Origin: Streptomyces durmitorensis
GTDB taxonomy: Bacteria > Actinomycetota > Actinomycetes > Streptomycetales > Streptomycetaceae
Direction of reading: 5' to 3'
NCBI RefSeq assembly: GCF_023498005.1
Contig: NZ_CP097289.1
Span: 1,054,001 to 1,118,000 of the forward strand
DNA length: 64,000 nucleotides
The position numbers and the translations under genes were made by a program. A model generated the notes under the pieces. It was not told the DNA's origin, did not search any database, and was given only the letters and a program-made list of their open reading frames with translations. Positions 7,976 to 16,188 of the stretch are shown one piece after another (the stretch's first letter is position 1; each line of letters opens with the position of its first letter).

Positions 7976-8968
7976 ATGTCGCAAGGATCCTCTCAAGCTG
8001 CCGGAGGGCGGGCTCCGCACCGCGTCGTCGTCATCGTCGACGCGAACTCCAATCCCTTCGAGCTCGGCTGCGCCACCGAGGTGTTCGGGCTTCGCAGGCC
8101 CGAACTCGGGCGTGAGCTGTACGAGTTCGCGCTGTGCTCGCCCGAGCCGCGCACGCTGATGCGGGACGGGCTCTTCACGCTCACCGGCGTCGCGGGCCTT
8201 GACGCGGCCGACTCCGCGGACACGCTGATCGTGCCCAACCGGCCCGACATCGAGGTCCCCCGCCGCCCGGCCGTCCTGGACGCCGTCCGCCGGGCGCACG
8301 CCCGAGGGGCCCGGCTCGTCGGGTTCTGCAGCGGGGCGTTCACGCTCGCCGAGGCCGGGGTCCTCGACGGGCGCCGGGCCACCGCGCACTGGCAGTGGGC
8401 GGACGACTTCCGGGCCCGCTTCCCCGGCGTACGGCTCGAACCGGACGTGCTCTTCGTCGACGACGGCGACATCCTCACCGCCGCGGGCAGCGCCGCCGCA
8501 CTCGACCTCGGGCTGCATCTGGTCCGCCGCGACCACGGCGCCGAGGTCGCCAACGCGGTGAGCCGCCGTCTCGTCTTCGCCGCCCATCGGGACGGCGGCC
8601 AGCGGCAGTTCGTGGAGCGGCCCGTGCCCGATGTGCCCGACGAGTCCCTGGCGCCGGTCCTCGCCTGGGCGCAGGAACGGCTCGACTCGCCCCTGTCCGT
8701 GCCGGACCTCGCGGCGCGGGCCGCGCTCAGCCCCGCGACCCTGCACCGCCGCTTCCAGGCGCAGCTGGGCACCACTCCCCTGGCCTGGCTCACCGGCGAA
8801 CGCCTGGCGCTGGCCTGCCGGTTGATCGAGCGGGGCGTGGCACCCCTCACCACGGTCGCCCGGCACAGCGGGCTCGGCACCACCGCCAATCTGCGCGCCC
8901 TGATGCGGCGCGAGACAGGGCTGACTCCCTCGGCGTACCGGCGCCGGTTCGGGCCCGCGCCGGGCTGA
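7976..8968 (+). CDS. GlxA-type AraC family regulator (DJ-1/PfpI + HTH)
   Basis: This 330-residue protein has an N-terminal DJ-1/PfpI-like domain about 15-185, including GFCSGAFTLAEAGVLDGRRATAHW with a nucleophile-elbow cysteine, and a C-terminal AraC-type double helix-turn-helix about 225-325 (LSVPDLAARAALSPATLHRRF; PLTTVARHSGLGT). Members are transcription factors sensing small, often aldehyde or amine-derived, ligands. The divergent cupin gene is its nearest plausible target. The likely start is the ATG at 7976. Confidence 0.88.
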   Translation: MSQGSSQAAGGRAPHRVVVIVDANSNPFELGCATEVFGLRRPELGRELYEFALCSPEPRTLMRDGLFTLTGVAGLDAADSADTLIVPNRPDIEVPRRPAVLDAVRRAHARGARLVGFCSGAFTLAEAGVLDGRRATAHWQWADDFRARFPGVRLEPDVLFVDDGDILTAAGSAAALDLGLHLVRRDHGAEVANAVSRRLVFAAHRDGGQRQFVERPVPDVPDESLAPVLAWAQERLDSPLSVPDLAARAALSPATLHRRFQAQLGTTPLAWLTGERLALACRLIERGVAPLTTVARHSGLGTTANLRALMRRETGLTPSAYRRRFGPAPG

Positions 8969-8971
8969 ACC

Positions 8972-10036
8972 TCAGCGCCGGTGCGCGCCCCGCCCGCGGG
9001 CCACGGCCTGCGCGTCCTTCTTGAACGCCCACTCCATGTCGGGTTCCATCGCGAACCGGAAGAGGCGCTGTACCGGTGGCGTACAGAGCACGGTGATGAG
9101 GGTCGCGGCGCCGAGGGTGACCGTGATCTCGCCGAGCGGTGTGTGCAGCCAGTCGAGTTCGTACCAGTCCCAGAAGCGCGAGCCCTTGGCGATGAAGCCG
9201 TGCAGCAGGTAGCCGTAGAGCGTGCCCGCGCCGAGCGCGGTGAACCAGAGCCTGCGGCCGGGGACCCAGGCGAAGAAGCACGCGACGAGGACCGCCGAGC
9301 AGCCGAACATCCCGAGCGTCATCACGGCCCCGGACCAGCCGGGCGCCGCCAACTCCTGTGCGCTGTCCCTGCGGTAGAACCAGGCGGCGTTCATGCGCGG
9401 CGCCGCCCAGTACGCGAACAGCAGGGCCGCGGCGAAGACGGGCAGCGCCAGGATGCGTGCCTCCCGGCGGCGCACGATCTGGAAGTGCTCGGGCTTCAGG
9501 CACAGGCCGAGGACGAAGAACGGCAGGAACTGCAGCACCCGTTGCAGGTCCAGGTCGTCGCCGATGTCCGGCGAGACGGAGGCGAGCACCGCGATGGCGA
9601 GCGCTATCGGCAGCGGCCGGCGCACGACCTTCCACAGCGGGGTGGTGAGCCGCCAGACGAAGAGCGCGACCAGGAACCAGGTGAGGTACCAGGGGTCGAG
9701 CAGACTGATCGGGTACGTCGGGTCGTCGCCCGCCCAGCGCTTGAAGAAGGTGTACGCGACCTCGAAGATCACGTACGGCACCGCGATGCCCGTCACCAGG
9801 CGCTTGAGGCGACCCGGGCTCGCGTCGAAACTCCGCGAGAAGTAGCCGGAGATGACGATGAACGCCGGCATGTGGAAGGTGTAGACGGTGATGTAGAGCG
9901 CGGCCGCCGCCCGGCTGTCGCCGCGCAGCGGCTCCCACGCGTGACCCATCGCGACCAGCACGATCGCCAGGTACTTGGCGTTGTCGAAGAACGAGTCGCG
10001 GCGCTTGACCGGCGGCTTCGGCGCCACGGTGGGCAC
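8972..10036 (-). CDS. Acyltransferase family membrane protein; true start probably 10125 with a frameshift
   Basis: This 354-residue protein has about nine to ten membrane helices and the family's N-terminal signature (DSFFDNAKYLAIVLVAMGHAWEP, with the conserved His), as in O-acetylases of the fucose-4-O-acetylase/OafA type. It would acetylate an exported glycan or lipid head group. The GTG at 10036 has no ribosome site. A good one (GGGAGG, four bases before a GTG at 10125) heads another frame reading MSEPVRSMNQTGALRAPL. One extra C in the CCC run near 10053-10055 would join this to the acyltransferase frame, so a real or sequencing frameshift is likely. Confidence 0.8.
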   Translation of the reverse strand: MPTVAPKPPVKRRDSFFDNAKYLAIVLVAMGHAWEPLRGDSRAAAALYITVYTFHMPAFIVISGYFSRSFDASPGRLKRLVTGIAVPYVIFEVAYTFFKRWAGDDPTYPISLLDPWYLTWFLVALFVWRLTTPLWKVVRRPLPIALAIAVLASVSPDIGDDLDLQRVLQFLPFFVLGLCLKPEHFQIVRRREARILALPVFAAALLFAYWAAPRMNAAWFYRRDSAQELAAPGWSGAVMTLGMFGCSAVLVACFFAWVPGRRLWFTALGAGTLYGYLLHGFIAKGSRFWDWYELDWLHTPLGEITVTLGAATLITVLCTPPVQRLFRFAMEPDMEWAFKKDAQAVARGRGAHRR

Positions 10037-10052
10037 CGAGGGCGCCGCCGGA

Positions 10053-10091
10053 GGGCACTGCGCGCGGCGGGCAGCGGCGCGCGCAGTGCCC
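10053..10091. repeat. 14-bp stem hairpin at the acyltransferase 5' end
   Basis: GGGCACTGCGCGCG (10053-10066) is exactly complementary to 10078-10091, with an 11-nt loop. It lies in the N-terminal coding or leader region of the acyltransferase, next to the suspected frameshift, where compressions or polymerase slippage are plausible. Confidence 0.6.
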
Positions 10092-10182
10092 CGGTCTGGT
10101 TCATCGAGCGGACAGGCTCACTCACGGGACCTCCCGGGGGAACCCGGGCCCGCGGTCTCGCGTCTTACGTTCAATGCGGGTG

Positions 10183-10196
10183 CTACACCTGTGTAG
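10183..10196. promoter_or_regulatory. Palindrome CTACAC-CT-GTGTAG upstream of acyltransferase
   Basis: A 6-2-6 dyad lies about 60 bp upstream of the likely acyltransferase start (10125), flanked by GTTC and GAAC. The size and position suit a TetR/GntR-type operator. No cognate regulator is in the immediate neighbourhood. Confidence 0.35.
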
Positions 10197-10255
10197 AACA
10201 TCACGGGCACCTTAGCCATCGAAGCCCCCGCGCGTACAGTCGCGCCACCTGAGAA

Positions 10256-11281
10256 TCAGCTGAGTGCCGCCGGTGAAGGACCGACCAGCTCGGACAGGAC
10301 GTCCTCCATGGTGACGAAGCCGAGCACCGTGCCGCTCTCGCCGGTGACCGCGGCCAGGTGGCTGCCCGCGGCCCGCAGCGCGGTGAGGGTGTCGTCGAGC
10401 GGGGTGTCGATGTGCACCCGCGTGACCACGTGCAGGACGCCGCGCGGGAAGGGCCGGTCCCGCTCGGCGATGCCCAGGGTGTCCTTGATGTGGAGGTAGC
10501 CGAGCAGGGTGCCGTCGGGTCCGGTCACCGGGAAGCGGGAGAAGCCCGCGTCGGCTGCCACCCGCTCCAGGCGAGCCGGGGTGATCGAGTGCTCGACGGT
10601 GCGCATTTCGGCCGTCGGCACGAGGATCTCGCCGACCGGCCGGGTGCCGAGCTCAAGGGCGTCGCGCAGCCGCTCGCCGTCGGCCGCCGAAAGGAGCCCT
10701 GCCGCGCTGGAGTCGACGACCATGCGGGCGAGCTGGTCGTCCGTGTAGACGGACTCGACCTCGTCCTTCGGTTCGACCTTCAGCAGCTTCAGGAGGGTGT
10801 TGGCGAAGGCGTTGATGCCGAAGACGACCGGCTTGAGGGCGCGGGTGAGGGCCACGAGCGGCGGGCCGAGCAGCAGGGCGGTCCTGGCGGGCGCGGCGAG
10901 CGCGATGTTCTTGGGGATCATCTCGCCGATCAGCATGTGCAGATACGTCGCCACCGTCAGGGCGATGACGAAGGCGATCGGGTGCACGAGCGCGTGCGGG
11001 ATGCGGACCGCCTCGAAGGCGGGCTCCAGGAGGTGCGCGATGGCGGGTTCCGCGACCGCGCCGAGCACCAGCGAGGAGACGGTGATGCCGAGTTGGGCGG
11101 TGGCCATCATCGCGGAGATGTGCTGCAGGCCCCACAGGGTGATGCGGGCGCGCTTGTCGCCCGCCTGGGCGCGGGGTTCGATCTGGCTGCGGCGTACGGA
11201 GATCAGGGCGAACTCGGCGCCGACGAAGAAGGCGTTGGTGAGCAGGGTCAGGGCGCCGATGGCGAGCTGGAGCGTGGTCAT
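10256..11281 (-). CDS. DUF21-CBS membrane protein, cassette B short subunit
   Basis: This 341-residue paralogue of the protein at 4507-5520 has a DUF21 domain about 1-180 (NAFFVGAEFALISVRRSQIE; GEMIPKN) and a CBS pair about 200-335 (VGEILVPTAEM; GFVTMEDVLSELVG), with no CorC/HlyC domain. It starts with ATG overlapping the TGA of the long subunit (11278-11281). Same family inference as cassette A: a metal-ion export or homeostasis complex. Confidence 0.9.
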   Translation of the reverse strand: MTTLQLAIGALTLLTNAFFVGAEFALISVRRSQIEPRAQAGDKRARITLWGLQHISAMMATAQLGITVSSLVLGAVAEPAIAHLLEPAFEAVRIPHALVHPIAFVIALTVATYLHMLIGEMIPKNIALAAPARTALLLGPPLVALTRALKPVVFGINAFANTLLKLLKVEPKDEVESVYTDDQLARMVVDSSAAGLLSAADGERLRDALELGTRPVGEILVPTAEMRTVEHSITPARLERVAADAGFSRFPVTGPDGTLLGYLHIKDTLGIAERDRPFPRGVLHVVTRVHIDTPLDDTLTALRAAGSHLAAVTGESGTVLGFVTMEDVLSELVGPSPAALS

Positions 11282-12615
11282 CGCACTTCCTCCACGGCCT
11301 GGCGGGGCACCTGGAGTGCCGGTTCGGTGATGCGGATCCGGTCGGCGCGGTGGTGCTCGACGGTCAGGACGGCCAGCTGCCAGCCGTCGAGCTCGACGGC
11401 GTCGCCCTTGGCGGGGATGCGGGTCAGCCGGGTGGCGATCAGTCCCGCCACGGTCTCGTACGGTCCTTCGGGCGCGGTGAGCCCTATCGCGGCGAGCTGG
11501 TCGATGCGGACGCCGCCGTCGGCCTCCCAGGCGGTGCGGCCGTCCGGGGCCGCCTGCGCGGGCAGCAGGTCGGGGACCTCGACGGGGTCGTGCTCGTCGC
11601 GGACCTCGCCGACGACCTCCTCGACGATGTCCTCCACCGTCGCCACACCGGCCGTGCCGCCGTACTCGTCGATGACCACGGCCATCGTGCGTGTCTCGCG
11701 CATCCGCACCAGGAGCCGGTCGGCGGGCAGGCTGTCGGGCACGAGCAGGGGCTCGGTGGCCAGGTCGGTGACCGGGGTGAGCTGCCGCTCCCCGGGGGCG
11801 AGGGCGAGCACGTCGCGGATGTGCACGGTGCCGATGACCTCGTCCAGGCTGTCGCGGAAGACCGGGAAGCGGGACAGGCCCGTGGCGTGCGTCAGGTTCG
11901 CGGCGTCGGCGGCCGTGGCGTGCGCTTCGAGGGCGCGTACGTCGACGCGCGGGGTCATCACGTTCTGAGCGGTCAGTTCGCTCAAGTGCAGGGTGCGGAC
12001 GAACAGTTCGGCGGAGTCCGCCTCCAGGGCGCCCTCGGCGGCCGAGCGCCGGGCCAGGGCGACCAGTTCCTCGGGGGTGCGCGCCGAGGCCAGCTCCTCG
12101 GCGGGTTCCAGGCCGAAGCGGCGTACGACGTGGTTCGCGGTGTTGTTCAGATGCCGGATGAACGGCCCGAAGGCGGCGGTGAAGCCACGCTGGGGCGCCG
12201 CCACCACCTTGGCGACGGCCAGCGGCCGGGAGATCGCCCAGTTCTTCGGCACCAGCTCGCCGACGACCATGAGGATCACGGTGGACAGGGCCACGCCGAG
12301 CAGGGTGGCCGTGGCCGGGGCGGCGCCACCGAGTCCGGCCGCCTCCAGCGGGCCGCTCAGGAGCGCCGCGAGGGACGGTTCGGCGAGCATGCCGATCACC
12401 AGTGACGTGACGGTGATGCCGAGCTGGGCGCCGGACAGCTGGAAGGTGAGGCGCCGGACGGCCTTCAGGGCGCCTTCGGCACCCCGCTCCCCCGCCTCGA
12501 CGGCGCGCTCCAGGTCACCGCGCTCGACAGTGGTCAGGGAGAACTCGGCCGCGACGAACAGCGCGCAGGCGAGCGTGAGGAGCAGGGCGAGCAGCAGAAG
12601 CAGGATCTCGGTCAC
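11278..12615 (-). CDS. DUF21-CBS-CorC/HlyC membrane protein, cassette B long subunit
   Basis: This 445-residue protein has DUF21 about 1-190 (FVAAEFSLTTVERGDLERA; GELVPKNWAIS), a CBS pair about 215-345 (QNVMTPRVDV; MAVVIDEYGGTAGVATVED) and a CorC/HlyC domain about 365-430. It is a clear paralogue of 3176-4510 but diverged throughout. The start is GTG, overlapping the leader ORF stop as GTGA, with GGGGGT upstream. Gene order and overlaps copy cassette A, so the unit was duplicated as a whole or acquired twice. Confidence 0.9.
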   Translation of the reverse strand: MTEILLLLLALLLTLACALFVAAEFSLTTVERGDLERAVEAGERGAEGALKAVRRLTFQLSGAQLGITVTSLVIGMLAEPSLAALLSGPLEAAGLGGAAPATATLLGVALSTVILMVVGELVPKNWAISRPLAVAKVVAAPQRGFTAAFGPFIRHLNNTANHVVRRFGLEPAEELASARTPEELVALARRSAAEGALEADSAELFVRTLHLSELTAQNVMTPRVDVRALEAHATAADAANLTHATGLSRFPVFRDSLDEVIGTVHIRDVLALAPGERQLTPVTDLATEPLLVPDSLPADRLLVRMRETRTMAVVIDEYGGTAGVATVEDIVEEVVGEVRDEHDPVEVPDLLPAQAAPDGRTAWEADGGVRIDQLAAIGLTAPEGPYETVAGLIATRLTRIPAKGDAVELDGWQLAVLTVEHHRADRIRITEPALQVPRQAVEEVR

Positions 12616-12689
12616 CGTGCCACCCCCGTTCCCTCGCGCTCGGACAGCGGGCGGGAAATGGCACGGTTCGTACTGGGAGGCTCACCCAT
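12612..12689 (-). CDS. 25-aa upstream ORF (MGEPPST leader peptide) of DUF21 cassette B
   Basis: This is the counterpart of 3102-3179: 25 codons, starting MGEPPST, ending GTGVAR, and overlapping the downstream start codon by 4 nt (GTGA). The first seven residues match exactly; the middle (NRAISRPLSERE against RHRAFPRSLPDH) keeps only similar character. AAGGAG stands about 13 nt before the ATG. Conservation of length, ends and overlap across two diverged cassettes is good evidence that it is translated; the function is inferred, not shown. Confidence 0.6.
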   Translation of the reverse strand: MGEPPSTNRAISRPLSEREGTGVAR

Positions 12690-12714
12690 TGCGGGTCCGT
12701 GGCTCCTTCTCGTA

Positions 12715-12736
12715 CTCGTACGAAGTGTCGTACGAG
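12715..12736. promoter_or_regulatory. 9-bp stem hairpin/dyad in cassette B leader
   Basis: CTCGTACGA (12715-12723) and TCGTACGAG (12728-12736) are exact inverted repeats with a 4-nt loop, 26 bp upstream of the leader ORF start on the minus strand. It could be an operator or a 5' UTR stem. Cassette A has no equivalent stem but has a weaker TGGTCC...GGACCA dyad at 3044-3067. Confidence 0.45.
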
Positions 12737-12799
12737 GGCGGTGGCGTGGAAGCGGTGGTGCTTCTACAGCCACTGTAAAGGAACGGCAAACCGGAGCGC

Positions 12800-13732
12800 C
12801 TAGAGCGGGGTGGCCGCGTGCAGGATCATGACCATCGTCACGGCGGAGTTCGCCGACGACATGGCGGAGACCGCAGCCCCCGCGGCGGCCGCCCACGCCG
12901 CGAGCCCCACCGCGGTGAACAGGGACGGCCAGCTGCGCGCCGCGGGAGCCGGGCCCAGGAGGGCGGCGACCCGGCGCGGCACGGGCCCGGGTGCCGCGAG
13001 TCCGGCGAGGGTAGGGGCCGGGGCGCCCCGGGAGTGCAGGGCGGCCTTGCCGATCGCGCGGGCGACGGTCCTGCGGTCGCCGACGGCGTGGGCCGCGTCC
13101 TCGTCCGCCCAGCGCTCGGTGGTGTAGGCCACAGCGGTACGCAGCGGGCGCAGGAACGGATTGGCGCGCGCGGCCAGCTGCACGGCGAGGAGGTAGCGGT
13201 GGTGCCGGGTCGCGAGGTGGGCGCGCTCATGGGCGAACAGGGCGCGGCGTTCGCCGGGTTCGAGGCAGTCGAGCAGGGCGGTGGTGACCACGACCCGGTC
13301 GCGGGCGCCGCCGGGCAGCGCGTAGGCGTAGGGCACGGAGTCGGGCAGGACGGCGACGGCGGTGCCGGGCAGGCCTGCCAGCGCGCGGTGGGCGCGGCGG
13401 CGCACCTGGCGGTGGCGCCACAGTGTCCTGCCGCAGGCCACGGCCACGGCGAGCAGACCGGGAATGGCCAGGCGTCCGGCCACCTCGTCGTACGGGACGG
13501 CGGCGCGCACCTCAGGGTCCGACCAGCCGTCCGGCAGGGGGTTGCCGGGCAGCTGGGCCGTGCCGACGACCATCAGGAGGCCCAGGCACAGGGTGCTGGC
13601 GAGCGCCATGACCACGGCGACCGTCGTGAGCAGTCGGGTGGCGGTCCGCGGATGCAGACGCTGCTCGGCGAGCCGGGCGACCGGCCAGGCCGTCAGCGGA
13701 AGCACCAGCGGCAGAAGGACGAACATCCCCAT
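12800..13732 (-). CDS. M56 family (BlaR1-like) membrane metallopeptidase
   Basis: This 310-residue protein has N-terminal membrane helices, a zinc-protease motif HERAH (in ALFAHERAHLATRHH, about residue 165) with a downstream ERWADEDAA segment, and C-terminal helices (LFTAVGLAAWAAAAGAAVSAM). It lacks the extracellular penicillin-binding sensor of true BlaR1. Six bases separate it from the upstream BlaI-type repressor, so the pair is a typical sensor-protease/repressor operon whose inducer is unknown. Confidence 0.85.
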   Translation of the reverse strand: MGMFVLLPLVLPLTAWPVARLAEQRLHPRTATRLLTTVAVVMALASTLCLGLLMVVGTAQLPGNPLPDGWSDPEVRAAVPYDEVAGRLAIPGLLAVAVACGRTLWRHRQVRRRAHRALAGLPGTAVAVLPDSVPYAYALPGGARDRVVVTTALLDCLEPGERRALFAHERAHLATRHHRYLLAVQLAARANPFLRPLRTAVAYTTERWADEDAAHAVGDRRTVARAIGKAALHSRGAPAPTLAGLAAPGPVPRRVAALLGPAPAARSWPSLFTAVGLAAWAAAAGAAVSAMSSANSAVTMVMILHAATPL

Positions 13733-13738
13733 GGCGGT

Positions 13739-14128
13739 TCAGACGTCCTTCTCCGCCTCGGCCTGGCCCAGAAGCTCACGCAGCAGCCGCTCGTCGCCCG
13801 GCGGAAGGGCGGTGAGGAAGCTGGCGAGGACCGCCTCGCGGTCGCGCTCGCCGTCGAGCACCTTGCGCATCTTGCGCGCCGCGAGTCCCGCCTCGTCGGA
13901 CGACGGTGTCCACGCGAAGGAGCGGCCCGCGCGCTCGCGGGTCACCGCACCCTTGTCCAGGAGCCGGGTCAGGATCGTCACGACGGTCGTGTACGCGAGG
14001 TCACCGCCGAGCCGCTCCTGCACCCAGCCCGCCGTCGCGGGACCTTCCGCCTCGCGCAGGGCGACAAGGACCTGCGCCTCCAGCTCACCCTGCCCCCGCC
14101 GCCGGGAACGCCGCCGCTGCTCCGCCAC
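13739..14128 (-). CDS. BlaI/MecI/CopY family transcriptional repressor
   Basis: This 129-residue protein is a winged helix-turn-helix repressor: LEAQVLVALREAEGPATAGWVQERLGGDLAYTTVVTILTRLLDKGAVTRERAGRSFAW covers the DNA-binding domain (about 16-73), followed by a dimerisation helix bundle. In this family the partner M56 protease cleaves or inactivates the repressor on signalling. It is first in the operon and probably autoregulated. The target genes may be the operon itself. Confidence 0.88.
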   Translation of the reverse strand: MAEQRRRSRRRGQGELEAQVLVALREAEGPATAGWVQERLGGDLAYTTVVTILTRLLDKGAVTRERAGRSFAWTPSSDEAGLAARKMRKVLDGERDREAVLASFLTALPPGDERLLRELLGQAEAEKDV

Positions 14129-14440
14129 GCCCGTCTCCCTTCCACTGCCTGGTCGCCTTGGACGAGGCTAACGCGCGCCCGCCGATGGTGTGCCGCAGGC
14201 CAGGCGCGGTGCTGTGCCGGCGGGGGCGCGGCCGAAACGGCATTGCCCCGCCTCGTGGCGCGCATTAAGGTCACTCGGGTGACTGCCGGGTCGGCCATGG
14301 GCCACGTACGAGTGAGGCGCCCGGCCTCGGCGTGAGCGCGAGGCGGGCCAGAGCCCCGCCGTCCCCTCTTCCGTCTTTCCTCCCCGCGCCCCGTGCGGCG
14401 CGCCTTCAGTGGAACCCAAGACCCGGAAGAGACACCACAC
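14129..14440. other. Intergenic region between BlaI-like repressor and VOC gene
   Basis: This holds the divergent promoters. The only clear structure is a dyad GTCAC-TCGG-GTGAC (14272-14285), a possible operator for the BlaI-type repressor. No convincing small gene was seen. Confidence 0.4.
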
Positions 14441-14866
14441 ATGCCACAAGCCCAGCACCCGCACGACCCCTCTCTGCCCGTCACCACCGCCCAGTTGAAC
14501 CACACCGCCGTCTACGCCAAGGACCGGCAGCTGTCGGCCGAGTTCCTCGCCGTGATCCTGGGCCTGCGGGTCGGCGCCCCGTTCGGGCCGTTCCTGCCCG
14601 TCGATCTCGGCAACGGCGTGACGCTCGACTACTACGAGCTGAGCGACGAGCCGATCCAGTCGCAGCACTACGCGTTCCTCGTGCCCGACGAGCAGTTCGA
14701 CGCCATGATCACCCGCCTGGAGACGGTCGGGGTCACGTACTACGCCGACCCCAGCCATACCGAACCCGGCCAGATCAACCGCCTGTTCGGCGGCCGGGGC
14801 GCGTACTTCGACGACCCGGACGGCCACAACATGGAGATCATGACCCGGCCCTACGCCCGCCCCTAG
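14441..14866 (+). CDS. VOC (glyoxalase/dioxygenase superfamily) protein
   Basis: This 141-residue protein starts MPQAQHPHDPSLPVTTAQLN at an ATG preceded by GGAAGAG about ten bases upstream; the frame is open further upstream but without a ribosome site. It has one VOC module: beta-alpha-beta N-half (LNHTAVYAKDRQLSAEFLAVILGLRVG) and C-half ending RGAYFDDPDGHNMEIMTRPY, the usual metal-ligand Glu and DPDGH motif. The substrate is unknown; the size fits a small stand-alone VOC enzyme. Confidence 0.82.
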   Translation: MPQAQHPHDPSLPVTTAQLNHTAVYAKDRQLSAEFLAVILGLRVGAPFGPFLPVDLGNGVTLDYYELSDEPIQSQHYAFLVPDEQFDAMITRLETVGVTYYADPSHTEPGQINRLFGGRGAYFDDPDGHNMEIMTRPYARP

Positions 14867-14934
14867 CGACTTCGGGCGGAACGGCCCCCTCCCTGGGGGC
14901 TGCCCACGTGTTCGAGACGTGATTGAGGCATCAC

Positions 14935-14963
14935 GCCCCGCCCGTTCGCGCTGCGGGCGGGGC
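14935..14963 (+). terminator. Probable terminator after VOC gene
   Basis: GCCCCGCCCG (14935-14944) pairs perfectly with CGGGCGGGGC (14954-14963) across a 9-nt loop, about 70 bp after the VOC stop. There is no T-run, as is usual in Streptomyces. The rest of 14867-15245 shows no gene. Confidence 0.6.
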
Positions 14964-15245
14964 CCGGGTGCCCGGCCGTGGCTGCGGGGACCCGGCCCGG
15001 AGCCGTTCGCCCTGAGGCGGCGGGGCGAGCTGACGCCCCGCGCGCCGTATGGGCCCCGGGAGCCGGGCAGTTGACGCACGCGGCACCCGGAGCCCCAGAA
15101 CGTGCGCCCGCGCGACGGACGGCGCAAAAGGCTCATTGCGGCACTTGTCCGACGGCAGTAAGAAGGGGACTCGACCCAGAAACGTTGCGGCCGCGGCGTC
15201 CTGCAAGGCATCACATCAGCTCTGAGAGAAGCCGGGTGATCCAGA

Positions 15246-16178
15246 ATGGCGCAAGATCCACACACCGCAGTGACGAACGAGCCGGACGACGGAGCCATAA
15301 CCCTGGCCGCCGAGCAGGAGGCGGTTCTGCAGCCGCCCTCCGAGGGGATGGAGGGCCAGGCCCAGCACTCGACGGGTGAGGGCCTTGAGCACGTCGAGGG
15401 CTACCGCCGCCCGGAGCACTTCGCGCCGGAGGCCTGGACGGCCCCGACCGCCACGCTTCCCGACATCGGGGAGGCATCGTACGGCCCCCCGCCCCTGGCC
15501 CCGGAGACCGTGCACGGTCCCGATGACCGCATCCAGATCACCAACACCAGCGTGTATCCGTGGCGCGTCCACTGCTACCTGCTGATCACCGCCCGCGACA
15601 ACGCCCTCTACCAGGGCACCGGCTGGCTCCTCGGACCGCACACCCTGGCCACCGCGGGCCACTGCGTCTACATCAAGGGCAGCGGTGTGGCGGGCAGGGA
15701 CGGCTGGGTCAAGAGCATCCAGGTCATGCCGGGACGCAACGGCGCCTCGCTGCCCTACGGCAGCATCACCTGCACGAGCTTCCGCTCGGTGACCGGCTGG
15801 ACGACCAACGGCGACGAGAACTTCGACTACGGCGCCATCATCACGCCCTCCAACATCGGCTCCACCACGGGCTGGTTCGGCTTCGGCGTCTGGTCGGACT
15901 CGGACCTGCTCAAGACCACCGGCAACATCTCCGGCTATCCGGGCGACAAGCCGTCCGGGACGCAGTGGTACGCGGCGCGCGGGATCGACTCGGTCGCCCC
16001 GCGCAAGGTGTACTACGACATCGACACCGCGGGCGGACAGAGCGGCAGCTCCGTCTACCGCATCGACAGCACCGGTCGCTACGGCTTCGGCATACACGCC
16101 TACGGCGGAGCCCGGGTGAACTCGGGAACCCGGTTCACCACACCCGTCTTCAACAACTACGTGGCATGGAAAGCGTGA
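15246..16178 (+). CDS. V8-like (glutamyl endopeptidase type) serine protease without signal peptide
   Basis: This 310-residue protein has an acidic ~100-residue N-terminus and a chymotrypsin-fold domain. The catalytic triad is visible: His in TLATAGHCVY (about 139), Asp in ENFDYGAI (about 197) and Ser in GGQSGSSVY (about 265). The spacing and GQSGSSV context match bacterial Glu-specific endopeptidases. There is no hydrophobic signal peptide, unlike secreted homologues, so it is either cytoplasmic, exported unconventionally, or has an unrecognised start. It sits 10 bp before a carboxypeptidase-regulatory-like gene and probably shares its transcript. Confidence 0.82.
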   Translation: MAQDPHTAVTNEPDDGAITLAAEQEAVLQPPSEGMEGQAQHSTGEGLEHVEGYRRPEHFAPEAWTAPTATLPDIGEASYGPPPLAPETVHGPDDRIQITNTSVYPWRVHCYLLITARDNALYQGTGWLLGPHTLATAGHCVYIKGSGVAGRDGWVKSIQVMPGRNGASLPYGSITCTSFRSVTGWTTNGDENFDYGAIITPSNIGSTTGWFGFGVWSDSDLLKTTGNISGYPGDKPSGTQWYAARGIDSVAPRKVYYDIDTAGGQSGSSVYRIDSTGRYGFGIHAYGGARVNSGTRFTTPVFNNYVAWKA

Positions 16179-16188
16179 GCCAACCCCT

